Assembly: GCF_006442315.1 (NCBI RefSeq) | Contig: NZ_VFVY01000030.1 | Span: forward strand, 1-64,000 | DNA: 64,000 bases | Reading direction: 5' to 3' | Source: Mesorhizobium sp. B2-3-4 | GTDB taxonomy: Bacteria > Pseudomonadota > Alphaproteobacteria > Rhizobiales > Rhizobiaceae | Shown here: positions 17,549 to 26,023 of the stretch, one piece after another | Numbering within the stretch: position 1 is the first letter of the stretch | Layout: each line of letters starts with the position of its first letter | Made by a program: the position numbers and the translations under genes | Notes under the pieces: model-generated | What the model saw: only the letters and a program-made list of their open reading frames with translations | Databases searched by the model: none | Told to the model about the DNA's origin: nothing

Positions 17549-18378
17549 GACGCGCCTCCCGGTTGATGGCTGGCGCGCAGCATGGTGCGCAACTGAACCA
17601 CGAGCCGGACGAACTCCGGATCTTCGGTCACCGACAGGTCGCGCGGATAGGGCAGGCCGATGTCGAGGCTCTCGGTGATCCGCCCCGGCTTGATGCCCAG
17701 CACATGAACATGGCGAGACAGATGAATGGCCTCGTCGATCGAGTGGGTGACGAGAACGATGGTCTTGCCAGTGCGCTGCCAGATCTCCAGCAGCGACTGC
17801 CCCATGGAATCGCGGGTAATGGCGTCGAGCGCGCCGAACGGCTCGTCCATCAGCAACACCGCCGGATCGAGCGCCAGGGCACGCGCGATCGCGACGCGCT
17901 GGCGCATGCCGCCCGACAATTCGTTTGGACGCTTGTGGGCGCTGTCGCCCAGGCCGACCAGTTCGAGCATTTCCTGTCCGCGCGCCCGCAGCTCAGCGCG
18001 CGACAGCGACTTGTCGGCGATGCCGAGCAGCATGGATGCGTTGTCGACGGCGTTCTTCCACGGCAAAAGGTTGGCGTCCTGGAAGACCAGGCCGATCATG
18101 CGCTTGCGCGCCGCCTCGACCGGCGAAAGCCCGGCGATCGAAACGCTGCCACTGGTCGGATTGACGAGCCCGGCAAGAACCTTGAGCAAGGTGCTCTTGC
18201 CGCAGCCCGAAGGGCCGATGAGGGAGACGAACGACCCCTTCGGTATCGCAAGATCGATGTTCTGCAACACCAGTTGCCTGGCCATGACAACCGAAACGCC
18301 CTTGGCGGCGATCAGGTCGTCATCGTGGCGAATATGGGCCGGTCGGCCGCCTGCTGCTCGAATGGGTTCAATGCGCAT
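17545..18378 (-). CDS. ABC transporter ATP-binding protein, SsuB/ThiZ type
   Basis: A 277-residue ATPase with Walker A GPSGCGKST, Q-loop in LVFQDANLLPW, signature LSGGMRQR and Walker B VLLMDEPFGALD. An unusual N-terminal tail of about 25 residues precedes the domain. The ATG lies 3 bases after the stop of the FHMPC dehydrogenase gene, with GGGAGT as ribosome binding site, so it is clearly co-transcribed with the degradation enzymes. It drives the NMT1-like importer. Confidence 0.9.
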   Translation of the reverse strand: MRIEPIRAAGGRPAHIRHDDDLIAAKGVSVVMARQLVLQNIDLAIPKGSFVSLIGPSGCGKSTLLKVLAGLVNPTSGSVSIAGLSPVEAARKRMIGLVFQDANLLPWKNAVDNASMLLGIADKSLSRAELRARGQEMLELVGLGDSAHKRPNELSGGMRQRVAIARALALDPAVLLMDEPFGALDAITRDSMGQSLLEIWQRTGKTIVLVTHSIDEAIHLSRHVHVLGIKPGRITESLDIGLPYPRDLSVTEDPEFVRLVVQLRTMLRASHQPGGAS

Positions 18379-18380
18379 GG

Positions 18381-19310
18381 CTACTCCCGGCCCTCCAGGA
18401 TGCGCCGCACCGCGACGAGTTTGCGGGCCCGTTGGCCCTGCAGCGCCTTCGTCTGTTCGGGCGTGTAGGAGAACATGCCCTCCCCCGACTTGATGCCGAA
18501 CTTCGACGCGTTGGTCTTTTCCAGCACCATCGGCGCGACGTCGTCGCGATTGGAAAGATCGGCGTTGAGGAAGGACGAGACGGATTTATAGATGTCGAGG
18601 CCAGCCATATCGAGCAGCGCCATCGGCCCGATCACGGCGATCTTGTAGCCGATGCCCCACGACACGCAGGTGTCGAGATCCTCCGGCTCGATGACACCGC
18701 GCTCGACGAGGTCGACCGCCTCGCGCAGCAGCGCGTAGAGGACGCGGTTTTCGACGAAGCCCGGCACGTCTTTCTTCACCACCACAGGCAAAAGGCCGAT
18801 CGAGCGGATCAGGTCGCGGATAACAGTCACGGTCTGCGGCGCCGTCTTCTCCCCGGCGATGACCTCGATCATCGGGATGATGTGCGGCGGGTTCGACCAG
18901 TGCATGCCCACCATGCGCTCGGGATGCGAGATATGCGCCTGCAGCTTGGTGATCGGAATGCCCGACGTATCGGACGCAACGATCGTGTCCGGTGCGATCA
19001 GGCCGTCGATCATGCGATAGACATCGGCCTTGATCGTGATGTTTTCGGGAACGTTCTCGATGACGAGGTCGGCGCCCGACACCGCGTCGGCGATGTCGTC
19101 CGTGAAGCGAACCGTTCCGGCGCCGGAAGCGGGCGGCGTGATGCCAAGGGAATCGAGGACACCTTCGGCAATACCCAGCATGGTTCCCGCGCGCTCGATC
19201 GCAGCCGGGGCGACGTCGTAGGCGACGACCTGCAGGCCGCCTTTGGCAAGCCTTGCGGCCATGCCCGGTCCCATCGTGCCCAGACCGATGATGGCGATAC
19301 GTTGGATCAT
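18381..19310 (-). CDS. 5-formyl-3-hydroxy-2-methylpyridine-4-carboxylate 5-dehydrogenase
   Basis: This enzyme of the 3-hydroxyacyl-CoA dehydrogenase family oxidises FHMPC to 3-hydroxy-2-methylpyridine-4,5-dicarboxylate with NAD+. The 309 residues begin with the Rossmann motif GLGTMGPG (9-16). The catalytic pair is His137 (MHWSNPP) and Glu149 (MIEV), which are the positions I recall for the M. loti enzyme and which support the ATG at 19310 over the GTG three bases upstream. Its start overlaps the stop of the 4-pyridoxate dehydrogenase gene (TGATG). The family is usually fatty-acid related; the pathway assignment rests on these residues and on the neighbours. Confidence 0.9.
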   Translation of the reverse strand: MIQRIAIIGLGTMGPGMAARLAKGGLQVVAYDVAPAAIERAGTMLGIAEGVLDSLGITPPASGAGTVRFTDDIADAVSGADLVIENVPENITIKADVYRMIDGLIAPDTIVASDTSGIPITKLQAHISHPERMVGMHWSNPPHIIPMIEVIAGEKTAPQTVTVIRDLIRSIGLLPVVVKKDVPGFVENRVLYALLREAVDLVERGVIEPEDLDTCVSWGIGYKIAVIGPMALLDMAGLDIYKSVSSFLNADLSNRDDVAPMVLEKTNASKFGIKSGEGMFSYTPEQTKALQGQRARKLVAVRRILEGRE

Positions 19311-20953
19311 CACGCTGCCCTGCTTTCCGTTGCTTTTGATGCCGCGATGAGGTCGGCGGCCTTCTCGGCAATCATGATCACTGCCGCATTGATGTTTCCG
19401 CAGACCAGGTCAGGCATGACGGAGGCGTCCACCACCCTGAGGCCAGTGACGCCGCGAAGCCGCAATTGCGGGTCGACGACCGAGGCCGCGTCGGCGCCCA
19501 TGCGACATGTCCCGGCCGGATGATGCACCGTGATGGAGGTCTTGCGGATATGCTCGTCGATCTCGTCGTCGCTCTGGCATTTCGGACCGGGAAAGAATTC
19601 CGCCGCGATGAAGGGCTGCATGGAGGGTTGCGCCGCCAGATCCCTCGCCACGCGGAAACCGGCGCGAAGCGACTGCCAGTCCTTCGGCGAAGCAAGGAAA
19701 TTCTGATGGATCAGCGGCGCCGCGAGCGGATCGGCAGAGGCCAGTTTCACGGCTCCCCGGCTTTCGGGCTGCGTCGCCACGATCCGCGTGGCGAAGCCGT
19801 CCGGAAATGGTGCCTTGAACGGCTTGAAATAAGGCCATGCGGCCAGCGGCGCCGCCGTGAACAGCAATTGCACGTCCGGCAACGGCCGCTCCGGCCCGCT
19901 TTTCAGAAAGGCAACGACGCCGCCTGGCACGTCGCCCGAGAAACCCCGTCCTGTCAGGTAGGTCTTGGCGAAATCCAGGCCAATCCGATCGGCGCGCATG
20001 TTGCGCAGGAACGGGCCCGGCGTACGGCGCCGGTACATCAGGATGACCGAGACGTGATCCTGCAGGTTCTTGCCGACCGCCGGCAGGTTGACCCGGGTCT
20101 GGATGCCATGCGCTGCCAGTTCCTCCGGCGCGCCGATGCCGGACAGCATCAGCAGTTGCGGCGTGTTGATGACGCCGCCCGAGAGCAGGACTTCCTTGCG
20201 GGCGAGGACCGTCCGTTCGCCGCCGCCATGGTTGATCACCACTCCGGTGGCGCGTGTGCCTTCCAGCGTGATCTTCGTCGCCGTCGCGCCGGTCAGGACG
20301 GTCAGGTTGGGCCGCTTCAGGACCGGCCGCAGATAGGCGGATGCGGTCGAACTGCGGCGGCCTTTCGAGATCGTCATCTGGAGGCGGCCGAACCCTTCCT
20401 GCCGCTCGCCATTATAGTCGTCGGTCTGTGGGTAGCCGGCCTGGACGCTGGCCTGCGCGAAGGCCTCGATCAGCGTGTCCTTGTAGCGGCAGAACTGGGT
20501 GCTGACCGGACCATTGCCGCCGCGGAACCGGCTCTCGCCGCCTTCCCAGCTTTCCTGCTTGCGGAAATAGGGCAGAACCTTTTCATAAGACCAGTCGTGC
20601 AGCCCGCTGGCGGCCCAGCGATCGTAATCGCCGCGATTGCCCCGCACATAGGCCATCGCGTTGGTTGACGACGATCCGCCGATCACCTTGCCGCGCGCGC
20701 ACTCGACCCTGCGTCCACCGACATTGTCCTCGGGCTCGCAGAAATACATCCAGTCATGGCGGCGCTCGGTCAGGATCTTGCCCCATCCGAGCGGGATGTG
20801 GATCATCGGGTCACGATCCCAGCCGCCCGCCTCGAGCAACAGCACCGAACACGCAGGGTCGGCGCTCAGCCGGTTGGCCAGCACGCAACCGGCCGATCCG
20901 GCCCCGACGATGACGTAGTCGTAATTTTCCACGTGCGGCATGGTGCGTTTCAT
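19310..20953 (-). CDS. 4-pyridoxic acid dehydrogenase (GMC flavoprotein)
   Basis: A 547-residue GMC (glucose-methanol-choline) oxidoreductase with the FAD-binding motif VIVGAGSAGCVL (about residues 14-25) and the C-terminal active-site histidine segment VHHPAGTCRMG. In vitamin B6 degradation such an enzyme oxidises the 5-hydroxymethyl group of 4-pyridoxate to the aldehyde FHMPC; the M. loti enzyme is membrane-associated. The next gene encodes the dehydrogenase for exactly that product and is translationally coupled. The other GMC gene in the cluster (26024-27586) is assigned to pyridoxine 4-oxidase, so the two roles are distinguished by context and recalled similarity. The name alcohol or choline dehydrogenase would be too general. 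Confidence 0.87.
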   Translation of the reverse strand: MKRTMPHVENYDYVIVGAGSAGCVLANRLSADPACSVLLLEAGGWDRDPMIHIPLGWGKILTERRHDWMYFCEPEDNVGGRRVECARGKVIGGSSSTNAMAYVRGNRGDYDRWAASGLHDWSYEKVLPYFRKQESWEGGESRFRGGNGPVSTQFCRYKDTLIEAFAQASVQAGYPQTDDYNGERQEGFGRLQMTISKGRRSSTASAYLRPVLKRPNLTVLTGATATKITLEGTRATGVVINHGGGERTVLARKEVLLSGGVINTPQLLMLSGIGAPEELAAHGIQTRVNLPAVGKNLQDHVSVILMYRRRTPGPFLRNMRADRIGLDFAKTYLTGRGFSGDVPGGVVAFLKSGPERPLPDVQLLFTAAPLAAWPYFKPFKAPFPDGFATRIVATQPESRGAVKLASADPLAAPLIHQNFLASPKDWQSLRAGFRVARDLAAQPSMQPFIAAEFFPGPKCQSDDEIDEHIRKTSITVHHPAGTCRMGADAASVVDPQLRLRGVTGLRVVDASVMPDLVCGNINAAVIMIAEKAADLIAASKATESRAA

Positions 20954-21055
20954 TGCCTTGGTCCGGCGCTCTTGCGCCAGGGAACTATTGAAACCTGGGC
21001 TGGATCATCCCGGCCAGAACCGGGATGGACCAGATATTCCTCGAAGCGGCCGGCA

Positions 21056-21778
21056 CTAGGCCAGGCCGGCCTCCCGCAGACGCTGCGACCAGTGGTTCCA
21101 GCCTCGATCGATCTGGGCGCCGACGAGTTTTCCGGCCGTCTTTACCTCGCCCGGCGACAGATATTTGACGTTGCCGATCCGCAGGCCGGCCGTGAGCGCC
21201 TTCGCTTCCTGCTCGAGATAGAAGGCGCGGAAAACCACCTCGCGCACGGAGTTGCCGACATTGACGACGCCATGCCGCGCCATGAGGACCACGGTCTGGC
21301 TGCCGAGACTTTCGGCGATATCGGCGCAGACGCTGTGGCTGCCGCCGAAGAGATCGGTCTCGTCGCCATGCTTGTCGCGGATCTCGTAGACCGGCACGGA
21401 CTCGCCGATGAAGGCGCCCATATGGGTGACCGGCCGCAGCGGCGTATCGACGAAGCAGTACGGCAGGACTGCAGGAGAGTGGGTGTGGAGCACACACTGA
21501 ACGTCGGGCCGCGCTTTGTAGATTTCGCTGTGGATGTAGCGCTCGAGATAGGACGGGCGATTGTCCGACGTCTCGCCATCGAGACTGAAACGCTGGATGT
21601 CCTCGACGGTTATCAGGCTCGGAGCAAGCTTCTGCGCCAGGAAGAAGCTTTCGGGATCCTCGGGATCGCGGGCACTGATATGCCCGAACGTATCCATGAT
21701 GCCCTCGTTCAGAAGGATCTTCGTCGCCGTGACCAGCTCTTCGAAGACCGTCCGATGCACTGGGTTGGTGTCTTTCAT
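21056..21778 (-). CDS. 3-hydroxy-2-methylpyridine-4,5-dicarboxylate 4-decarboxylase (class II aldolase fold)
   Basis: A 240-residue protein of the class II aldolase/adducin family, metal-dependent lyases. In this pathway it removes the 4-carboxylate of HMPDC to give 2-methyl-3-hydroxypyridine-5-carboxylate. The metal-binding histidines are visible in VLHTHSPAVLP and the later RHGVVNVGN segment. I chose the ATG at 21778, preceded by GGGAGA; a longer frame starts 11 codons upstream. It lies between the PEBP-family gene and the 4-pyridoxate dehydrogenase gene, as its place in the pathway would suggest. Aldolase activity on sugars is an alternative only if the context is ignored. Confidence 0.88.
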   Translation of the reverse strand: MKDTNPVHRTVFEELVTATKILLNEGIMDTFGHISARDPEDPESFFLAQKLAPSLITVEDIQRFSLDGETSDNRPSYLERYIHSEIYKARPDVQCVLHTHSPAVLPYCFVDTPLRPVTHMGAFIGESVPVYEIRDKHGDETDLFGGSHSVCADIAESLGSQTVVLMARHGVVNVGNSVREVVFRAFYLEQEAKALTAGLRIGNVKYLSPGEVKTAGKLVGAQIDRGWNHWSQRLREAGLA

Positions 21779-21847
21779 TTCCAATTCTCCCGTTGCGGCG
21801 TCAGCGACCATTCTTGTTGTTGTTATCGGTCGCCGGTGCCGCGGATT

Positions 21848-22306
21848 TCACTTGTTTTCGTAGAGGCCGACGATCCGGTTCTGCTCGATGATGTTGCCGG
21901 CATATTTCTGCAGGAATTCTTCCCGGGTGGGCGTGCCTTCGACCTTGGTGTCGAGGGCATAGACCCAGAAATAGTAGTGATGCTCGCCATGACCAGCCGG
22001 CGGCTGGGGGCCGTAGTACTGCTTGTGGCCGGCACCGTTGGGGCCGACGCGGAATTTCTCCTGCGCATCCGAAAGATCCGTGGCCGACGGATCGATGCCA
22101 TAGACGACCCAGTGTGTGAAACCGTTGGCAAGCGGCGCATCGGGGTCATGGCAGATGACGGCCAGTTCTTTGGTGCCCGAGGGAACGCCGCTGACCGTAA
22201 GCCTGGGCAATACGTTGCCCTTGTCGCCGGCATGTTCGTCGCGCAGTTTCCCGAGCGGTTTGAAATCCACCGACGTGATCTTGAGGTCCTTGATATTGAG
22301 GGGCAT
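21848..22306 (-). CDS. PEBP-family protein (YbhB/YbcL type)
   Basis: A 152-residue phosphatidylethanolamine-binding-protein family member. Characteristic segments are CHDPDAP, THWVVYGID and the histidine-rich GPQPPAGHGEHHYYFWVYAL. No signal peptide is present, so it is cytoplasmic. Bacterial members have no settled biochemical role. It lies inside the vitamin B6 operon, 30 bases from the DUF1185 gene and 69 from the decarboxylase gene. Constant linkage would imply a function in the pathway, perhaps binding an anionic pyridine intermediate, but this is a guess. Confidence 0.88.
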   Translation of the reverse strand: MPLNIKDLKITSVDFKPLGKLRDEHAGDKGNVLPRLTVSGVPSGTKELAVICHDPDAPLANGFTHWVVYGIDPSATDLSDAQEKFRVGPNGAGHKQYYGPQPPAGHGEHHYYFWVYALDTKVEGTPTREEFLQKYAGNIIEQNRIVGLYENK

Positions 22307-22336
22307 GAAATTCGTCCTTCGCCAATTTCGATCGGA

Positions 22337-22927
22337 TTAAACGCCGGCCTTGAGGTCGGCGACGGATTTGCCGCCGACGCGTTGATGCACGCGCGGACCC
22401 GAGGCGACGGCGACACAGATCAGAAGCTCGTCAGGGCGCGGGCCGTCCGGCACGGAGAAGGTGACGGCGTCATAGTGGGAACGGATGTAGAGTTCGTCCT
22501 TGTGGGCGAGCGGGATATCGATGGATGTGCCGGCGGCAGCGACCTTGCTGACCGACGAGATCCAGGCCTTGCCGCCCCCGACCTGCTGCCGCAGCGGATC
22601 CCCGAACACCGTTGTGATGCAGGCAACCACATGTTCCTGTTCGCCTGATGTGCCGGCAATACCGCCCTTGCCATAGCTTTCGACCGGCCTGTTGCCGAGC
22701 AGCGCCACGGCTCGCTCGCCGAGCGCATGACCGATAGCCGAACTCGGGTTGGTCAGTTCGGACAGTTCGGCGACGAACTTTCCGGCGAACGGATTGCGAA
22801 TGACAACGCCGGTCGCGACCTTGACGAGGGTCTCGCCGGGCTGACCGCCATCATGCCGGCTTTCCTGGACCGAAGCGTACCAGCCCCTGACATCATAATC
22901 CCGTTCGACTTCACTGGAATAATTCAT
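22337..22927 (-). CDS. DUF1185 (amino acid synthesis) family protein
   Basis: A 196-residue protein that I place in DUF1185. The members I know are mostly annotated as putative amino-acid-synthesis proteins, without a firm reaction. Conserved-looking segments include GVVIRNPFAGKF, ALGERAVALLG, YGKGGIAGTSGEQEH and IPLAHKDELYIRSHYDAVT. It has an excellent AGGAGATAAAG site. It lies between the ring-opening oxygenase gene and the PEBP-family gene in the B6 operon. The known pathway has no open enzymatic step for it, so an auxiliary role (channelling, hydrolysis of an unstable intermediate) is possible. Function unknown. Confidence 0.8.
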   Translation of the reverse strand: MNYSSEVERDYDVRGWYASVQESRHDGGQPGETLVKVATGVVIRNPFAGKFVAELSELTNPSSAIGHALGERAVALLGNRPVESYGKGGIAGTSGEQEHVVACITTVFGDPLRQQVGGGKAWISSVSKVAAAGTSIDIPLAHKDELYIRSHYDAVTFSVPDGPRPDELLICVAVASGPRVHQRVGGKSVADLKAGV

Positions 22928-22995
22928 CTTTATCTCCTGAAGGGAGCGTGCGGCCTCCGCACGCGCCGATTAATTCGTTGATCGCCTGGCTGACG

Positions 22996-24135
22996 CTACT
23001 GCGGCCATGAAAAGACGCGGCGCAGCGGGTCGTAACGGGCAGCTTCGAGTGCTGCCGGCGTGAACATGTTTCCCTTCGAGAGCGAACGGTTCGCCGCGTA
23101 GTCGCCGGACAGGGCCTGGCAACGATCGGTGATCGGGCGAATGCGCTTTTCCCATGCCAGAAGCGCGTCCTCGACCGAGGAGCCCGTCTCCAGATCCTGC
23201 GACAGGCTGAAGGCATTGACCATCGCGCAACCAGCGCCCTGGGCGAGAGCCGGGCACATCGCATGCGCGGCGTCTCCCACAAGCGCGACCTTGCCCCTCG
23301 TCCAGCTGTCCAGCTTGGTCGTCTCGTATTTATCGTACCGGGCGGTTTTCAGCTTCGCCGCCTCGATCAGGCACGGCTCGAGGAAGGGGAACATCTCGAC
23401 CCAGACCTCGAGGTCGATCGGAACCTGCGACCCGCGAGGATCGGCGGCCGGGGCCATGAGGCCGAGATAAAGCTCGTTCTCGTTGCAGGGCGAGTAGAGG
23501 ATGCGCTGGACTCGCGGCCAGAAGTTCCACATGTCTATGGTGTTGTCCCACTCGCCGTGACCGAGTTCCTTCTTCTTGCGAGGAACGATCAGCCGGATGA
23601 GGCCGTCCTTGGAAACCCAGCGGTCCTGCTTGAAGCCGATGGAATCCCTCACCTTTGAGCCGACGCCGTCGGCGCCGACGATCAGGTCCGCTTCGAGAAC
23701 CTCGCCGGTCTGAAGGGTCAGGCGGCCTTCCGGATCGGCGGCGACCGCCTCGGAGTTGACTGATATGTCGACACCCAGCGCGCGGGCGCGGTTGACCAGC
23801 GCATCGTGCAGGTGGCTCCGGGTCATGATACGCCAGGGAAGCCCGTTGAACGTCTCCTTCGAAACGGACTTGTTGTGCATCCAGGTCTCGTAGGTCGGAG
23901 GCGTGTGGGAACCCTGGAGAACGTCGTCCAGCGCGCCCAGTCCTTCGAGGACGCGAAGGCCGTTGTGCCAGAGATAGATGCCCGCGCCGAATGCACGCAG
24001 TTCCGAGCTCTTTTCATGCAGCCTGACGTCCCAGCCGTTCTGCTTCAAAGCGATGGCGGCTGTCAGGCCGGCAAAGCCGCCGCCGGCAACCTCGGCACGG
24101 CGCGCCTTACCCGAAGATTTGTTTACATTGGCCAT
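22996..24135 (-). CDS. 2-methyl-3-hydroxypyridine-5-carboxylic acid oxygenase (MHPCO)
   Basis: A 379-residue flavoprotein monooxygenase of the p-hydroxybenzoate hydroxylase fold. It oxidises and opens the pyridine ring of MHPC to E-2-(acetamidomethylene)succinate with NAD(P)H and O2. FAD motifs are AGGGFAG (17-23), IVGADGVGS (152-160) and VGDAAHAM. The substrate-site residues known from the M. loti crystal structure are all in place: Tyr82, Arg181, Arg211 and Tyr223. Length and sequence agree closely with that enzyme as I remember it. The start has an AGGATAG site. It follows the hydrolase that acts on its product by 42 bases. Confidence 0.97.
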   Translation of the reverse strand: MANVNKSSGKARRAEVAGGGFAGLTAAIALKQNGWDVRLHEKSSELRAFGAGIYLWHNGLRVLEGLGALDDVLQGSHTPPTYETWMHNKSVSKETFNGLPWRIMTRSHLHDALVNRARALGVDISVNSEAVAADPEGRLTLQTGEVLEADLIVGADGVGSKVRDSIGFKQDRWVSKDGLIRLIVPRKKKELGHGEWDNTIDMWNFWPRVQRILYSPCNENELYLGLMAPAADPRGSQVPIDLEVWVEMFPFLEPCLIEAAKLKTARYDKYETTKLDSWTRGKVALVGDAAHAMCPALAQGAGCAMVNAFSLSQDLETGSSVEDALLAWEKRIRPITDRCQALSGDYAANRSLSKGNMFTPAALEAARYDPLRRVFSWPQ

Positions 24136-24177
24136 TTTCTATCCTGATGCTGCGTACGGTAAGACGGCACTGAACCG

Positions 24178-25014
24178 TCAGGCGTCGATGAAATTGGTGA
24201 TGGCTTTCAGCGTGATCTCGGGAGAGACCTCGTTGACGTAGTGGTCGGCGCCCGGGACGACGATCACGGGGAGATCGGGCCGCAACTGGCTTGTCCTTGC
24301 CAGCGCCGCCGCCGAAACCAGTTTGCTCGCCTCGCCCCGAACGATGAGAACGGGCTTCGTCACGTCGCGATAGGCAGGCACCAGGTCTGCCCGCAGGCCC
24401 TTGGCCGTCTGAGCCATCGCCGAGGGAGAGGCCAACGGCCGCAACCCGCCATCGACCCGGTGATAGCCGCTCTCGGCCCGGATCCTGATAGCGTCGGCGG
24501 GAATGTTCGTATAGCGGCCGGCAAGATAGGCCTCGACAGCCTTGACGTCCTCGAAGAGCTGGCTTCCCGCGTTGACGCGCGACTCCAAGGCGTCCAGCGC
24601 CTCGGTCTCGATGTAGGGGGTGAAATCGATAGCGACGACCGAGCGCACCAGGTCCGGATTTCGCGCGGCGGCCGTGACGGAATTTCTCGCGCCAAGCGAA
24701 TGTCCTACGAGGATGGCGGGGCCGCGATCGAGCGTGCGGATCAGGCCGGCAATGTCGTCGGCATAGTCATTGGCCTCATAGCCGCTTTCCGGCTTGTCGC
24801 TGAGGCCATGCCCTCTCTGGTCGACAGCCACCGTCGTGAACCGGCCCGAGAGCCGGGCCATCAACGGCGTGAAGACAGCGGAGTTGGAGGTTATGCCGTG
24901 GAAGAACAGCATCAACGGGCCGCTGCCGCTCTCGCGGACATTGAGCGTGATGCGCCCCGTGTCGACGCGTAGCGATCTCGGCTGGCCGAAAGGCTTGTCT
25001 GTCGCCACGTTCAT
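24178..25014 (-). CDS. (E)-2-(acetamidomethylene)succinate hydrolase
   Basis: A 278-residue alpha/beta hydrolase that splits the ring-opened product into succinic semialdehyde, acetate, ammonia and CO2, the last step of the pathway. The catalytic triad is Ser106 (GHSLG), Asp130 and His258 (GADHYV). With the ATG at 25014 these numbers equal those I recall for the M. loti enzyme, which settles the start over an upstream GTG at 25041. The oxyanion region FFHGITSNS follows strand 3. It is the first gene of the long minus-strand degradation operon and is divergent from the GntR regulator. Confidence 0.96.
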   Translation of the reverse strand: MNVATDKPFGQPRSLRVDTGRITLNVRESGSGPLMLFFHGITSNSAVFTPLMARLSGRFTTVAVDQRGHGLSDKPESGYEANDYADDIAGLIRTLDRGPAILVGHSLGARNSVTAAARNPDLVRSVVAIDFTPYIETEALDALESRVNAGSQLFEDVKAVEAYLAGRYTNIPADAIRIRAESGYHRVDGGLRPLASPSAMAQTAKGLRADLVPAYRDVTKPVLIVRGEASKLVSAAALARTSQLRPDLPVIVVPGADHYVNEVSPEITLKAITNFIDA

Positions 25015-25197
25015 GATCCTCACCACTGCTACTCGTGTCACCCAAGAGGATCATAGAACCATGGGGTGCGTCAACAGGATTGTCTGACATTCTTTCAATC
25101 TTGAGAATTGACAATCAGACTATTCATGCTGTCCAATGCACGCGGTGTCGCATATGATGCACCCGATCGTGACCCTAACGCCCATGAGACGTAACCG
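25015..25197. promoter_or_regulatory. Divergent control region between the B6 degradation operon and its GntR regulator
   Basis: The core 25078-25120 is AT-rich and packed with dyads: GATTGTC (25078-25084) is mirrored by GACAATC (25110-25116), GTCTGA (25082-25087) by TCAGAC (25115-25120), and TCAAT (25095-25099) by ATTGA (25107-25111). TTGACA at 25108-25113 could be a -35 element for the plus strand, but I find no good -10 at 17 bases. The dyads are good candidates for binding sites of the adjacent GntR protein. Confidence 0.55.
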
Positions 25198-25869
25198 ATG
25201 CCGCCAGAGCTGAATTTGCGGATTACGCCACGAACGGTGCAGCAGGAGACCGTCGACAAGCTGCGGCTCGCCATCCTGTCCGGACTGTTCCAGCCAGGAA
25301 GCCGGCTTATCGAAAGTCAGCTCTGTGCGCAGCTCGGCATCAGCCGGCCCTCGCTGCGGGAGGCCTTGCGCAGCCTCGAGGCCGAGCGCCTGATCGAGAT
25401 CGTGCCCAATCGCGGGCCGTCGATACCGGCGCTCTCCTGGGAAGTGGCGACCGCGATCTACGAGGTACGAGAACTGCTGGAAGTCGAGGCGGCGGGCCGG
25501 TGCGCGTCGAGAATTTCTCCCGCACAACTGCGGGAACTCGAGAGATCGCTTTCGGCCTTCGAAGAGGCGGCATCCAGCAAGGACAGCATCGCACAGGTGA
25601 TGACCGCCGCGGACTTCTATTCGATCATTCTGGCCAATTGCGGGAATCCCATTCTGGAGGAAGTCCATCGCGGTCTGGTGGCCCGGATAAGCTTCTTTCG
25701 CGGACGATCGATGTCGTTGGAAGGCCGGGCGCAAAGCAGCTTGGCGGAGATGAGGGAGATCTTCGAATCCATCGCCGCCGGTGACGAGAAAGCCGCGCGC
25801 AAGGCCTCCAAGCAACACGTCCTGCGGGCGAAAGCGGCAGCGAAAATATCCATGGACAGCGATATCTGA
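25198..25869 (+). CDS. GntR-family regulator (FadR/FCD type), probable controller of B6 degradation
   Basis: A 223-residue regulator. Residues 10-75 form the winged helix (TVQQETVDKLRLAILSG, then GISRPSLREALRSLEAERLIE). The rest is an all-helical FCD effector domain. It is divergent from the operon beginning with the acetamidomethylenesuccinate hydrolase and precedes pyridoxine 4-oxidase on the same strand by about 155 bases. That central position makes it the likely sensor of the pathway, probably a repressor released by a pyridine compound. The ligand is not visible from sequence. Confidence 0.87.
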   Translation: MPPELNLRITPRTVQQETVDKLRLAILSGLFQPGSRLIESQLCAQLGISRPSLREALRSLEAERLIEIVPNRGPSIPALSWEVATAIYEVRELLEVEAAGRCASRISPAQLRELERSLSAFEEAASSKDSIAQVMTAADFYSIILANCGNPILEEVHRGLVARISFFRGRSMSLEGRAQSSLAEMREIFESIAAGDEKAARKASKQHVLRAKAAAKISMDSDI

Positions 25870-26023
25870 GTTTTTCGAGAGGCTTGCTCCCGGCTGAGGA
25901 CCCGAAGCCCTCACGGTGCCGCGGATCGGCAGTCCGCAGAACGCAGACTTGTATGTGGCGTCCATGCCGTCCCGCATGACACGTGCCGGCCATCCAGACG
26001 CGCAAGCGCCAGACGGAGTGACG

